42,865 nucleotides of DNA from Lachnospiraceae bacterium (GCA_024691045.1 JAILOC010000005.1:1-42865), one strand, 5' to 3'. Shown: positions 15,778-24,956, counted from the stretch's first letter. The notes: a model not told the origin generated them from the letters alone. Made by a program: numbers and translations.

Positions 15778-16764
15778 ATGGGCAATAAGCTGATATCCAT
15801 CATAATACCTGTTTATAATGCCGCCGAATATCTTGAGCGGTCTGTCGGCAGTGTCCGTAACCAGACATACCAAAACCTTGAGATAATAACCGTAGATGAC
15901 GGCTCGAAGGATGACAGCCTTAACCTTTTGAATTCTTTTGCTTTGGAAGACAGCCGCATCAGGGTTATAAGCAAGGAAAACGGAGGGTCGTCCTCTGCGA
16001 GAAATGCGGGACTTAAAGCCGCTTCGGGTGAATATGTCGGCTTTATCGATGCGGACGACTACATCGAACCCGATATGTACGAAAACCTCGCAGCGATACT
16101 TGATGAAGATCAGGGAGCTGATGTTTCCCAGATCCTTTCCTGCGAAGAGGATGAAGAAGGAAAGCAGATAAAGGCATTCGGTGAAGGCTTTCTTGAGGAT
16201 GATGAGCAGACCGGGAAAAGTTTTTTCAGGGCGCTGCTTTTACACCGCGGCGACAGCTCCTTTTGCACCAAGCTGTTCAGAAGGGAATTCTTCGAGGGTT
16301 TTTCTTTTTCCGAAGGAAGGCTGAATGAGGATTTCGAGCTTCTCACATCCATGAGTGAGAAGATGAATCTTCTGAAGGTCTGCAAGAAGCCGGGATACCA
16401 TATAATACTTCGCGGGCAGAGCAATACAAGGGGCGATTACAGACAGTCTTTCTATGAGAATGTAATGGAAAACGCCGACCGCATGCTCGGGCTTTCCGCC
16501 GGTAAATATCCGGAGCTTAAAGAGGAAGCCGCACATTTTTACATGGTACAGGCGATGTGGTTTCTGCTTCATATCCCGGTATCCGAGATGAACAGGGAAA
16601 ATGAGCTCTACACCAGAGTTTACGGCAAAGTAAAGTCCCACAGGAGGTTCATCCGCAGGGATCCGTACCTTACGGGGAAGCAGAGAAGAAATCTTTTGAT
16701 ATTTGCATATCTTCCCGCAAAGAGTGTTAAGAGGCTCTTCGGGATCATAAAGAAGACGAAATGA
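15778..16764 (+). CDS. Family 2 glycosyltransferase (GT-A)
   Basis: Sugar transferase of the surface-glycan locus, 328 residues. Motifs in order: ISIIIPVYNAAEYLE, IITVDDGSKDDSL, SSSARNAGLKAASGEYVGF, the DxD-type FIDADDYI (about residues 86-93), and GRLNEDFEL, which probably holds the catalytic base. The C-terminal 100 residues are helical and basic (KSHRRFIRRD, then KKTK), with no clear membrane helix. The start at 15778 (MGNKLIS) is chosen because the conserved strand begins there. An upstream in-frame ATG at 15736 would put the start before the -10 box. The stop overlaps the next gene by 4 bases. Confidence 0.87.
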   Translation: MGNKLISIIIPVYNAAEYLERSVGSVRNQTYQNLEIITVDDGSKDDSLNLLNSFALEDSRIRVISKENGGSSSARNAGLKAASGEYVGFIDADDYIEPDMYENLAAILDEDQGADVSQILSCEEDEEGKQIKAFGEGFLEDDEQTGKSFFRALLLHRGDSSFCTKLFRREFFEGFSFSEGRLNEDFELLTSMSEKMNLLKVCKKPGYHIILRGQSNTRGDYRQSFYENVMENADRMLGLSAGKYPELKEEAAHFYMVQAMWFLLHIPVSEMNRENELYTRVYGKVKSHRRFIRRDPYLTGKQRRNLLIFAYLPAKSVKRLFGIIKKTK

Positions 16765-18206
16765 TATTAAACGAAAAGCAAAAGAAAAAAGCACAGCTCA
16801 TGGAGAGTACCAAGCGTATCATCAACCTTGCACTCATGATGGGCTGCATAGGTCTGGAGATCCTCATCTTCGGACTGCACTGGTATATCCATTTCCAGCA
16901 CAGTGTTGTGGAGCCTCTGAGAAATTTCTATTTCTGGGGACACGTTCTTGAGGTGACGATCTACGGAGTCATTCTTTTCCTGTTCTCCAATATGTACGGT
17001 GGAATGAGACTCGGGTATCTTAAGAATTCCGAGATAGTTTTTTCACAGATGTTCGCAACTCTTTTTGCGGAGATCCTGATCTACGGAGAACTGTCGATCA
17101 TGGCTTTCCAGCTTTTCCATCTGTACTACTTTATCATCATGGGACTGGAACAGCTTGCGGTGGTCGTTATCTACATACCGCTTGCAAACAGGATCTACAG
17201 GCACATATTCCCGCCCAGAAAGCTGCTTCTTATATACGGAAGCAATAATGCGGATACCTTAAGGTCCAAGTTTGAGACAAGGAAAGACAAGTATGTCATA
17301 ACCGACAGCATTGAGGCCGAAAAGGGATATGACGAGATCGTAAAGAGGATCAATGACGATTACGCAACCGGCAGGATCAATGCCGTGATCATCGGTGATA
17401 TGACCGTGACCGAAAGAAAGCCCCTGATCAAGTATTGCTACGGCAATTCCATCAGATTCTATCTGCTTCCCAAGATCGGAGATGTCATTCTCTCCGGAGC
17501 CGAGGAGCTTCACGTATTCGATTCGCCCATACTCCTTACAAGGGAGTATTCGCTTACCGTTGAGCAGAGAGTCATCAAGCGCACCATCGATATTGTATTT
17601 TCGCTTATTCTCATTGTGCTCACTTCGCCTTTTATGTTGCTTACGGCGATCGCGGTCAAGCTCTGTGACAGAGGGCCGATACTTTACAGGCAGATCAGAT
17701 GCACAAGAGATGCCAGGAAATTTACGATCTACAAATTCAGGTCGATGAGAGTCGATGCCGAAAGTGACGGAGTGGCAAGACTTGCGAGCAAGGGCGATTC
17801 CCGTATCACACCCGTCGGAAAATTTATCAGAAAGTGCAGGCTCGACGAGCTTCCGCAGCTTTTCAACATCCTCAAGGGCGACATGTCATTCATAGGTCCC
17901 AGACCCGAGCGCCCCGAGATCATCGAGCAGTACGTCGAGGTCATGCCCGAGTTTGCTTACCGCATGAAGGTCAAGGCCGGACTTGCGGGCTTCGCGCAGG
18001 TCTACGGAAAATACAACACAACACCTTACGACAAACTTAAGCTTGACCTTATTTATATCGAACAATATTCGCTGATGCTCGATCTCAAGCTGATGCTGCT
18101 CACACTGAAAGTCCTTCTCTGGCCCGATTCGACCGAAGGCGTCGAGAAGGAACAGATAACCGCACTTAAGAACGGGCAGGACAGCTCTTATAAGCAGGAA
18201 GACTGA
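16761..18206 (+). CDS. Polyprenyl sugar-1-phosphate transferase initiating glycan synthesis
   Basis: Probable initiating enzyme that loads the first sugar-1-phosphate onto undecaprenyl phosphate (WbaP/CpsE-like polyprenyl glycosylphosphotransferase). The layout is standard: four N-terminal helices (about residues 15-150), a nucleotide-binding-like middle domain (from LLLIYGSNNADTL), a further helix (DIVFSLILIVLTSPFML), then the transferase domain with YKFRSMRVDAE, RKCRLDELPQLFNIL, SFIGPRPERPE and KAGLAGFAQVYGKY. The RLDELPQ motif contains the catalytic Asp-Glu pair. The 481 residues fit. ATG 16761 overlaps the previous stop (ATGA); a second ATG at 16800 is possible. Confidence 0.94.
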   Translation: MILNEKQKKKAQLMESTKRIINLALMMGCIGLEILIFGLHWYIHFQHSVVEPLRNFYFWGHVLEVTIYGVILFLFSNMYGGMRLGYLKNSEIVFSQMFATLFAEILIYGELSIMAFQLFHLYYFIIMGLEQLAVVVIYIPLANRIYRHIFPPRKLLLIYGSNNADTLRSKFETRKDKYVITDSIEAEKGYDEIVKRINDDYATGRINAVIIGDMTVTERKPLIKYCYGNSIRFYLLPKIGDVILSGAEELHVFDSPILLTREYSLTVEQRVIKRTIDIVFSLILIVLTSPFMLLTAIAVKLCDRGPILYRQIRCTRDARKFTIYKFRSMRVDAESDGVARLASKGDSRITPVGKFIRKCRLDELPQLFNILKGDMSFIGPRPERPEIIEQYVEVMPEFAYRMKVKAGLAGFAQVYGKYNTTPYDKLKLDLIYIEQYSLMLDLKLMLLTLKVLLWPDSTEGVEKEQITALKNGQDSSYKQED

Positions 18207-19540
18207 TGAAGGTACTATGGCTCTGTAATCTTATACTTCCCCAGGCGGGAGAGACTCTCGGCATAACCGGCATTCCCAAGGAAGGCTGGGTTGAGGGACT
18301 TATGTCTGCCATGGAATCCCTTTCTCCGGATATAGAGCTCGCGGTGGCTTTTCCCGTATCCGAGGAATATGACGGAAAAAGGGGAACCTTCAAGGTTTCC
18401 GAAAACAGTGATTTCACCGTTTCTTATTTTGCGTTCTATGAAGATACCGTTCATCTCGATGTATTTGAATCGGCACTCGTCGGAAGGATGAACAGGATCC
18501 TTGATGAGTTCAGACCCGACATCGTACATATCTTCGGAACGGAATCGCCACATGCCCTTGCAATGAGCAAGGCTGCAACGGATGATGATTTTCATTACCA
18601 TCCCGGCAAAGAAAGACTTCTCATAACCTTCCAGGGAATCTGTGCCGCTGTTGCAGCGGATTATCTTGCATGTCTTCCCGATGATATCGTATCTGCCTCC
18701 ACGTTCAGGGATACGGTAAAAAGAGACAATATCAGGCAGCAGCAGGAAAAGTTCCACTCAAGAGCCGTCAATGAACTCGAAGCGGTAAAAAGAGCGGGAC
18801 ATGTCGGCGGAAGAACGGGTTTTGATAAAAAGTGGGCGACCAGGCTCGGTCCCGATGCGGTATATCATTATGCCGGTGAGGTCATGAGACCTGTTTTCTA
18901 TGAGCCTCTTCCCGGAGACATCGAAAGGGATAAGAATACCATTTTTATTTCCGGTGCGGATTATCCTCTCAAGGGATTTCACATTCTGCTCAAGGCCCTT
19001 GAAGGTATCAACTGGCCCGAACTGAGGATCCGTGTTGCCGGACAGAATATCGTTTCCTGCGATACTCTCAAACAGAAGGTCAGGATCTCGGAGTACGGAA
19101 AATATCTCGGTGAGCTGATCGAAAGCTGTAATCTTCAGGGCAGGGTTACCTTCCTCGGAAGGATCCCGGCTGAAGAGATGAGAAAAGAATACTTAAAGTG
19201 CGGAATGTATATCTGCCCTTCAACGATAGAAAATTCACCCAACTCTATTGTGGAAGCTTCTCTCTGCGAAGCTCCCATTATTGCATCGAGAGTGGGCGGT
19301 ATTCCCGATATCATCGATGACGGCAATCAGGCACTTTTGTATGAATGCAACGCAAGGAAGCCTCTCGATGAGGTGGCTGCATCACTCAGAAAGTGCATTG
19401 AGTTCGTAAAGCTCGATTATGACAGGGCACTCGAAAGAGGAAAGGCTGCGAGGATGAGAGCACTTAAGGATCATGATCCGAAGACCGTCGCTTCGCAGAT
19501 GCTTGATATCTACTCCGGAATGTGCGCGGAAGATACATGA
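18206..19540 (+). CDS. Family 4 glycosyltransferase
   Basis: GT-B fold retaining glycosyltransferase, 444 residues. The N-terminal domain starts MKVLWLCNLILPQ and has the DIVHIFGTESPHAL segment. The C-terminal donor domain shows FISGADYPLKGFHILLKAL, RVTFLGRIPAEEM, and the E-x7-E nucleotide-sugar motif in STIENSPNSIVEASLCEAPI, followed by ASRVGGIPDII. The start overlaps the last base of the sugar-phosphate transferase stop, so it is tightly coupled. It would add a later sugar to the lipid-linked glycan on the cytosolic face. Donor identity is not visible. Confidence 0.9.
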   Translation: MKVLWLCNLILPQAGETLGITGIPKEGWVEGLMSAMESLSPDIELAVAFPVSEEYDGKRGTFKVSENSDFTVSYFAFYEDTVHLDVFESALVGRMNRILDEFRPDIVHIFGTESPHALAMSKAATDDDFHYHPGKERLLITFQGICAAVAADYLACLPDDIVSASTFRDTVKRDNIRQQQEKFHSRAVNELEAVKRAGHVGGRTGFDKKWATRLGPDAVYHYAGEVMRPVFYEPLPGDIERDKNTIFISGADYPLKGFHILLKALEGINWPELRIRVAGQNIVSCDTLKQKVRISEYGKYLGELIESCNLQGRVTFLGRIPAEEMRKEYLKCGMYICPSTIENSPNSIVEASLCEAPIIASRVGGIPDIIDDGNQALLYECNARKPLDEVAASLRKCIEFVKLDYDRALERGKAARMRALKDHDPKTVASQMLDIYSGMCAEDT

Positions 19541-20796
19541 AAATAGTATTTGTATCAAATTATATAAACCATCATCAGATTCCCTTTTGCCGGGCTTTGA
19601 CAAACGCTGTGGGCCCGGAAGGGGAATTTGTCTTTATACAGACCGAGAAGATGGAAGAGGAAAGAGTGGCGATGGGATGGAATGCGGATTCACTTCCCGG
19701 ATTCGTTCTCTGCTCTTATGCTGATGATGCATCGCACGAAAAAGCACTGGACCATATCATGAATGCGGATGCGGCGCTTATCGGATGGACGACGGATATG
19801 TCACTTGTGATGCCTCGTCTTCGGGCGGGCCTTCTAACCTTCCGCATAAGTGAAAGGCTCTATAAAAAAAGTAAGCTCATCGCTTACAATCCCAGGGGAC
19901 TTTACGCTAAATACAAAGAGCATACCGCATTCAGAAAGGGTCCGGCCTATCTTCTGTGTGCCGGAGCATATACCGCATCCGACTACGGTATCTTTAACGC
20001 ATATCCCGGCAAGAAATTCAAATGGGGATATTTTCCCGAAACCAAGGATTACGGCAACGATTATCTTCCCGACATGAAATCCGCACCCGGTGAAAAAGTA
20101 AGACTTCTCTGGGCGGGAAGATTCATCGACTGGAAGCATGCGGAGAATGCACTTCTTGTTGCGGGGAAGCTTTACGAAAAAAATATACCCTTCCATATGG
20201 ATATTATAGGAACGGGTGAACTCGAAGAAGAGCTTAAACAGATAGCTACGGAAAGAAGACTGATGGAAGATGTATCCTTCCTCGGTGCCATGCCTCCCGG
20301 GAAGGTTCGTGAATATATGGAAAAGGCGGATATTTTCATATCCACCAGTGATCGGAACGAAGGATGGGGCGCGGTCATCAACGAAGCGATGAACAGCGCA
20401 TGCTGCGTAGTCGTTCCCGCCGAAGCGGGCGCAGTTCCCTATATGGTCAGAAACGGAAATAACGGCTTTGTCTACAGATCCGATGATATGGATGAACTTA
20501 CAGCGGATGTGCTTCAGGCTGCAAGATATCCCGAGATAAGACTAAGATACGGAATGAATGCATACGAGACGATCTGCTACACCTGGAATGCGGCCGAAGC
20601 GGCTGCACGTCTCCTTAAGCTGATCGACCTGCTCATGAACGCCTGGTGGATCGAAGAAGGCGAATGCGGCAAGCCTTCCAAGACCGTACCGGATCCCATA
20701 AATCTTCCGTGGACCGACGGTCCCTGCAGCGAAGAGATCGTCCGTGACGAAAGCGTCGTAACCGACACCGCGTTGAAGCAATATAAATCTGAATAA
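19537..20796 (+). CDS. Family 4 glycosyltransferase
   Basis: Second GT-B enzyme in the run, 419 residues from ATG 19537, which overlaps the previous stop as ATGA. An in-frame ATG 15 bases earlier is less likely because the first strand reads MKIVFVSNYINHHQIPFC. The donor domain has RLLWAGRFIDWKHAENAL, MDIIGTGELEEEL, VSFLGAMPPGKV and the E-x7-E motif in EGWGAVINEAMNS. The C-terminal 55 residues past the fold (from IDLLMNAWWIEEGEC) are acidic and proline-containing with no family match I know. It is the last gene before the convergent pair. Confidence 0.88.
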   Translation: MKIVFVSNYINHHQIPFCRALTNAVGPEGEFVFIQTEKMEEERVAMGWNADSLPGFVLCSYADDASHEKALDHIMNADAALIGWTTDMSLVMPRLRAGLLTFRISERLYKKSKLIAYNPRGLYAKYKEHTAFRKGPAYLLCAGAYTASDYGIFNAYPGKKFKWGYFPETKDYGNDYLPDMKSAPGEKVRLLWAGRFIDWKHAENALLVAGKLYEKNIPFHMDIIGTGELEEELKQIATERRLMEDVSFLGAMPPGKVREYMEKADIFISTSDRNEGWGAVINEAMNSACCVVVPAEAGAVPYMVRNGNNGFVYRSDDMDELTADVLQAARYPEIRLRYGMNAYETICYTWNAAEAAARLLKLIDLLMNAWWIEEGECGKPSKTVPDPINLPWTDGPCSEEIVRDESVVTDTALKQYKSE

Positions 20797-20799
20797 ACA

Positions 20800-20834
20800 G
20801 TGGCGGAAAGATATCACATAATCTATGCCGCCAC
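20800..20834. terminator. Hairpin between convergent genes
   Basis: GTGGCGG (20800-20806) pairs with CCGCCAC (20828-20834) across a 21-base loop, between the stops of the GT4 gene and the opposed protease gene. T-tracts are poor on both sides, so it is only a candidate bidirectional terminator. Confidence 0.35.
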
Positions 20835-20838
20835 GTCA

Positions 20839-22392
20839 CTAGTAGGTATACAGTTCTCTTCCCGTGATCTCTTTGTACGCATCCACGATCTCATTGAGCG
20901 GCACGGCCCAGTCGCGCTCCGGTGCAACCGAGTAAGCGAACGCCATTGCTATGAGCCTTCCGCTGGAATCAAATACAGCCGATCCCGAATCACCGGGTCT
21001 GAGCGTCAATATCATTTCTGTTTCCACATACGGTTCGAAGAATGTGAAATTCTGAAGCTTCTTAACAAGTGTCCCGTATCTTATGTGTTCTATATTTCCG
21101 AGCTCATCCACTGTCTCTATGCTGAGTTCTATCGGCTCGTCATCAAGCTCTTCCCAATAAGTCATATCGATATGAACACTGCTGAGCATGCTGTCAGCTC
21201 CTTCCGGAAGGAGTCTCAGCGGGATCTTTACGACCGCTACATCATACTCGTCCGCACATCCTGCCACCTTCGCGTCCGAAACGTACATTCCTCCGAAGAA
21301 ATAAACCGCTGCTTCTTTATACAATCCGACAACGTGCTTGTTGGTTATGACATAGATGTCGGAATCTGTTATCTCAGCAATGAATCCGGAACCTATCGTC
21401 GAGCTTCCGTCATCCTTGGCTATTCGGAGGTGAACCAGTGAGGTCATCACACCGTCCAGGGTTTCCGCCATATCCCCGTCTGCAAAGAGCCCCGTGTCAT
21501 AAGCGTTGTAAGCACCTATGATATTGTATTCGTCCCTGCTTATCTGCCTTGAACAGATCAGCTCCTGTATGGCTTCCGGGGAATCGAATATTGCCCTTCC
21601 GGTTTCTGTTACGGTAAAACCGCATGAATCGGTGACCGTATAGCTGATGCCTATTTCACCCTTTTCCGGGAATTCATCCGAATCAAATTCTATCTCAAGA
21701 CTGTCTGTCAGGTCACCGTCCATCCTGTCACGGGCTCCGACATAATCATGAAAGTCGGGCTCCGAACCTGCGGCGATATAGAAATCCCTTATTCCAGTTA
21801 TCGCAGGCTTGTCGTCAACGGTAAAATCCGTGACAGCGATCGAGGTGTTGCCGGATGAGTCCTCCACCATGATGCGTGCGGTGTATTCTCTCAGATCCCT
21901 GCAGTAGAGGGAATCCGCTTCCATAAGATCCGTATCGAAGGATATATTAAGTATGTTGTCCGCATCCCTGACGCTTTCTATGAAATCTGCGGGCTCGATA
22001 CGTGTCCCCGGAAGAAAGTAAAACGGACCGGGCTTCAGAGTGATCTCGGGAACAACAGTATCCCTTATGATGATGTCGTATGAGAAGACCCTGCCGAAAT
22101 AAACAACGCACATCGGATATCGTCCGGGGCGTGTTTCATCAACAAGTGACAGATCCGCAAGTGCAAGATGCCTTGCGAAAAATCCGCCGTCTATATACTC
22201 TTCCGCACTTTCCGGGATCTTTTCACCGAGTTCGAAGGTAAATGATCCCTGCTTTTGCTCTGCGTGGAAGAGGAGGTGGAGCAGCAGGATCAGTCCTGCC
22301 GCTAAAAATACAAAAGAAAGACAGACGACGATCTTTCCTTTGGTGTTAAGTCTTCTTTTGGGGGAACGTGATTCGAAAACGATCGGATCCAT
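20839..22392 (-). CDS. Membrane-anchored trypsin-like serine protease with Ig-like (DUF5011-type) domains
   Basis: A 517-residue surface protease. An N-terminal anchor (VVCLSFVFLAAGLILLLHLLF) is followed by about 240 residues of beta-rich extracellular domains. One (TGIRDFYIAAGSEPDF to GISYTVTDSCG) looks like the DUF5011/Big_3 fold. The C-terminal peptidase shows a full chymotrypsin-type triad: H353 (VITNKHVVG), D384 (EYDVAVVKI) and S469 (RPGDSGSAV). ATG 22392 overlaps the stop of the upstream gene as TAATG, so it is coupled to the SGNH gene; an upstream GTG at 22416 is a weaker start. Possibly processes surface proteins or senses envelope state; the target is unknown. Confidence 0.87.
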   Translation of the reverse strand: MDPIVFESRSPKRRLNTKGKIVVCLSFVFLAAGLILLLHLLFHAEQKQGSFTFELGEKIPESAEEYIDGGFFARHLALADLSLVDETRPGRYPMCVVYFGRVFSYDIIIRDTVVPEITLKPGPFYFLPGTRIEPADFIESVRDADNILNISFDTDLMEADSLYCRDLREYTARIMVEDSSGNTSIAVTDFTVDDKPAITGIRDFYIAAGSEPDFHDYVGARDRMDGDLTDSLEIEFDSDEFPEKGEIGISYTVTDSCGFTVTETGRAIFDSPEAIQELICSRQISRDEYNIIGAYNAYDTGLFADGDMAETLDGVMTSLVHLRIAKDDGSSTIGSGFIAEITDSDIYVITNKHVVGLYKEAAVYFFGGMYVSDAKVAGCADEYDVAVVKIPLRLLPEGADSMLSSVHIDMTYWEELDDEPIELSIETVDELGNIEHIRYGTLVKKLQNFTFFEPYVETEMILTLRPGDSGSAVFDSSGRLIAMAFAYSVAPERDWAVPLNEIVDAYKEITGRELYTY

Positions 22393-23918
22393 TATTGCAG
22401 CATTCTCGCAATGCACTGGGCAATGCGGTATCTTCCTCTTTCATTGTAATGTACGTTATCGGGCAGCAGATACAGAGGCGACTCCGGAAGGGTAAAGCCG
22501 AAGTCGTCGGTCAGGTGCATGAGCATGCAGCCGGCTTCCGAAGCAACCTCCGAAGTGATATCCCTGTATTCCTGAAGCGGAGCCCCCGTGCCGTTTCCGA
22601 GTACCCTGCTTCCGTCTTCGTATATGCGGACATAACCCGGCGAGAGCACCAAGATCTGTGCTTCGGGATAAGCTTCTTTTATTCCCGTTATTATGTGATC
22701 GAGAGCTTCCCTGTATTTTTCCGAAGGAACTCCGCTGAAATAATCATTGAGTCCGTATTCGACTATGAAAACGGAATCCTTTCCCGTCGTTTCGTGAAGC
22801 ACCGGAGCCGCCATTTTATATGCGGCATATGAATCCAGGCCGATGCAGGATGCTTCGAAGGCTTCTTCGGTTTCTTTTCCCATAAGATATTCAAACGCAC
22901 ATCCGAGAGCACGCGAAGGATCCGCAACGTCTTTCGCAGACCATCCGCCCTCAGAAAGATTGTAGACATTTGCTCCCGTCATATCGCCGAAGAATCCCGA
23001 AACTCCCGTGGATCCCCTGTAATTTCCGAATATAGAATCACCCAGGAAAAATACATTTTTCCCTGTAAGGTCCGCATACGAGTTCATGGCCTGCTCGTAG
23101 TCTGAGGACATGTGGATTATCCTGTCCATCTCGTCACTTATATTGGCCCAGGTGACCATGCATCTTAAGTCATTCTGCGTAAGGTCGAGTGCAAGAAGAT
23201 GATCGTAGACATCGCCGAGTATGGGACTGAAGGGCCCCGCAGTCCTTATGCTGCCGGAATAAAGAACCCATTCCTGCGTCGATACGTAATACAGCATTAC
23301 ATTGGGACGGTCCTTGAAATATCTGACAAGGGTGATATATGAATTTTTGGCATCTTCCTTCTCGTCATCCGGAAGAGAGTTCCAAAACAGTGCCGAATCC
23401 GAAGGCAGATATATATGGAACGCGGTTCCCGTATGCTCCTCTGAAAGCCTGTATAGAAATTCAAGATTCTTTTCGAAGGTTTCCTTATTCGAGCATGACT
23501 GCCTGAAAACCGCATAAGGGTCTATGCCGAGAATGAAGTAGCGTGGGAATGAATCCTCAGGAAAACCTTCCGATGCGTCCGTTATGTACTTTCTCATCAT
23601 GACGAACGAATCAAATACGTCGGGACTTTGGAAAAACTTTAGTCCGAGGTTGTTCGTGAATGACTTTCCGGTGATCCTGGCGTCATACATATATACGACG
23701 AACGCCTCCGCATCAATATCAAAGCCCGGATCAAAGGGAGCCCCTTTGCCGGTATGGACCGATAGAGAGATATTTTTTGCGGGTGACGGCACGGGGATCT
23801 TGCGGGGATTCAGGTGCCTGTATGTCAGAAATCCCACTGTCGCCGCCAAAAGAAGACATGCTATGGCAATGGCGGCCGGAAATCCCTTTTTTCTTTTGTT
23901 TTCTGAGGTTTTTTTCAT
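22392..23918 (-). CDS. Membrane-anchored SGNH/GDSL hydrolase
   Basis: A 508-residue protein: an N-terminal anchor (FPAAIAIACLLLAATVGFL), an unusual domain of about 240 residues with no motif I recognise, then an SGNH hydrolase domain. Its block I is FFLGDSIFG (D294, S295 nucleophile), with GLND (VEYGLNDYFSG) as block III and D487/H490 (DNVHYNE) as block V. Family members are esterases or acetylases and deacetylases acting on glycans or lipids. Set inside a polysaccharide locus, it may edit acyl groups on the surface glycan; this is inference. It is transcribed divergently from the 24021 gene, and its own promoter is not clear. Confidence 0.87.
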   Translation of the reverse strand: MKKTSENKRKKGFPAAIAIACLLLAATVGFLTYRHLNPRKIPVPSPAKNISLSVHTGKGAPFDPGFDIDAEAFVVYMYDARITGKSFTNNLGLKFFQSPDVFDSFVMMRKYITDASEGFPEDSFPRYFILGIDPYAVFRQSCSNKETFEKNLEFLYRLSEEHTGTAFHIYLPSDSALFWNSLPDDEKEDAKNSYITLVRYFKDRPNVMLYYVSTQEWVLYSGSIRTAGPFSPILGDVYDHLLALDLTQNDLRCMVTWANISDEMDRIIHMSSDYEQAMNSYADLTGKNVFFLGDSIFGNYRGSTGVSGFFGDMTGANVYNLSEGGWSAKDVADPSRALGCAFEYLMGKETEEAFEASCIGLDSYAAYKMAAPVLHETTGKDSVFIVEYGLNDYFSGVPSEKYREALDHIITGIKEAYPEAQILVLSPGYVRIYEDGSRVLGNGTGAPLQEYRDITSEVASEAGCMLMHLTDDFGFTLPESPLYLLPDNVHYNERGRYRIAQCIARMLQ

Positions 23919-23927
23919 GCTCTGTTA

Positions 23928-23936
23928 TGGTATAAT
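23928..23936 (+). promoter_or_regulatory. Extended -10 promoter for the second glycan operon, with a downstream palindrome
   Basis: TGGTATAAT is identical to the element at 15760. The predicted start near 23943 is followed at once by the palindrome GTGAC-CAT-GTCAC (23947-23959), a possible operator or 5' hairpin, and about 75 bases of leader to the ATG at 24021. No convincing -35 is present. Confidence 0.5.
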
Positions 23937-24020
23937 AACTTTGTATGTGACCATGTCACGCTTAACTATAATAACACCAAAAAGACACTGATAACTACGT
24001 TTTTATTTTTCGGAGTATTT

Positions 24021-24956
24021 ATGGACAAGATAGCGGTTTTGATCCCGTGCTATAACGAGGCTCAGACTATTGCCAAGGTCATAGGGGATGTGAAAAATGT
24101 CCTCCCCGAGGCGGCAGTTTATGTATATAACAATAATTCCACCGACGATACGGCTAAGATCGCTGAGGAGTGCGGTGCGATAGTCAGAAATGAATACAAG
24201 CAGGGCAAGGGAAATGTCATCAGGCGTATGTTCCGCGAGATCAACGCAAAGTGCTACCTTATGATAGACGGTGATGATACTTATCCCTTAGAGAGTGCTC
24301 CCGAGATGGTAGACCTCGTGCTTGAGAAGCATTCCGACATGGTCGTCGGAGACAGGCTCTCTTCAACATATTTTACCGAAAATAAGAGACCCTTCCATAA
24401 TTTCGGAAATTCCCTTATGAGATGGGGCATCAACCACCTGTTCAGAGCCGATATCCGTGACATCATGACCGGCTACAGGGCTATGTCATATGATTTCGTC
24501 AAGACCTTCCCCGTTTTCTCCAAGGGCTTTGAGATAGAGACTGAGATGACCATACATGCGGTCAACTATGATCTTCAGGTTGATAATGTCGTTGTAGAAT
24601 ACAGGGACCGACCCCAGGGAAGCGAAAGCAAGCTCAACACCCTTCCCGACGGCTTCAGGGTCATCCGCAAGATGCTTTCTCTTTACAGAAATTACAGACC
24701 CATGCAGTTCTTCGGGATCATCTCCGCGGTCCTTATGCTGGTGAGCCTTATCTTCATGGTTCCCATCATCGGTGATTATGCGGTCACCGGACTTGTTCCG
24801 AGATTCCCGACACTTATCACCTGCGGCTTTGTGTTCATGGCGGGACTTTTGTCCCTGTTTGCGGGAATGATACTCAAGATGGTTGATTCCAAGGACCGCA
24901 AGGATTTCGAATACAGACTCACCCGTATTCATGACAGACTTAACGAAGCAGGATAA
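24021..24956 (+). CDS. GtrB-like family 2 glycosyltransferase with two C-terminal membrane helices
   Basis: Probable synthase of a polyprenyl-phosphate-linked sugar, 311 residues. GT-A motifs: AVLIPCYNEAQTI, VYVYNNNSTDDTAKIAEE, the DxD-type MIDGDDTYP (about residues 84-92), DIMTGYRAMSYDF and YRDRPQGSESKLNTLPDGF. The last matches DPM1-like enzymes. Two helices lie near residues 232-255 and 265-290. GGAG at 24010-24013 sets the start. It is followed by a second, different GtrB-like gene and a large membrane protein, so this operon may offer two lipid-linked sugars or a heteromeric pair. Confidence 0.88.
   Translation: MDKIAVLIPCYNEAQTIAKVIGDVKNVLPEAAVYVYNNNSTDDTAKIAEECGAIVRNEYKQGKGNVIRRMFREINAKCYLMIDGDDTYPLESAPEMVDLVLEKHSDMVVGDRLSSTYFTENKRPFHNFGNSLMRWGINHLFRADIRDIMTGYRAMSYDFVKTFPVFSKGFEIETEMTIHAVNYDLQVDNVVVEYRDRPQGSESKLNTLPDGFRVIRKMLSLYRNYRPMQFFGIISAVLMLVSLIFMVPIIGDYAVTGLVPRFPTLITCGFVFMAGLLSLFAGMILKMVDSKDRKDFEYRLTRIHDRLNEAG

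Noticed and set aside
20800..21441. A 213-codon + strand ORF opposite the protease gene
   Set aside because: It lies antisense to a protein with a complete serine-protease triad and its translation has no recognisable motif; it is a shadow of the reverse-strand gene.
22368..22832. A + strand ORF over the start of the protease gene and the end of the SGNH gene
   Set aside because: Both real genes are supported by motifs and by a TAATG junction; the + strand ORF has no ribosome binding site or family features.
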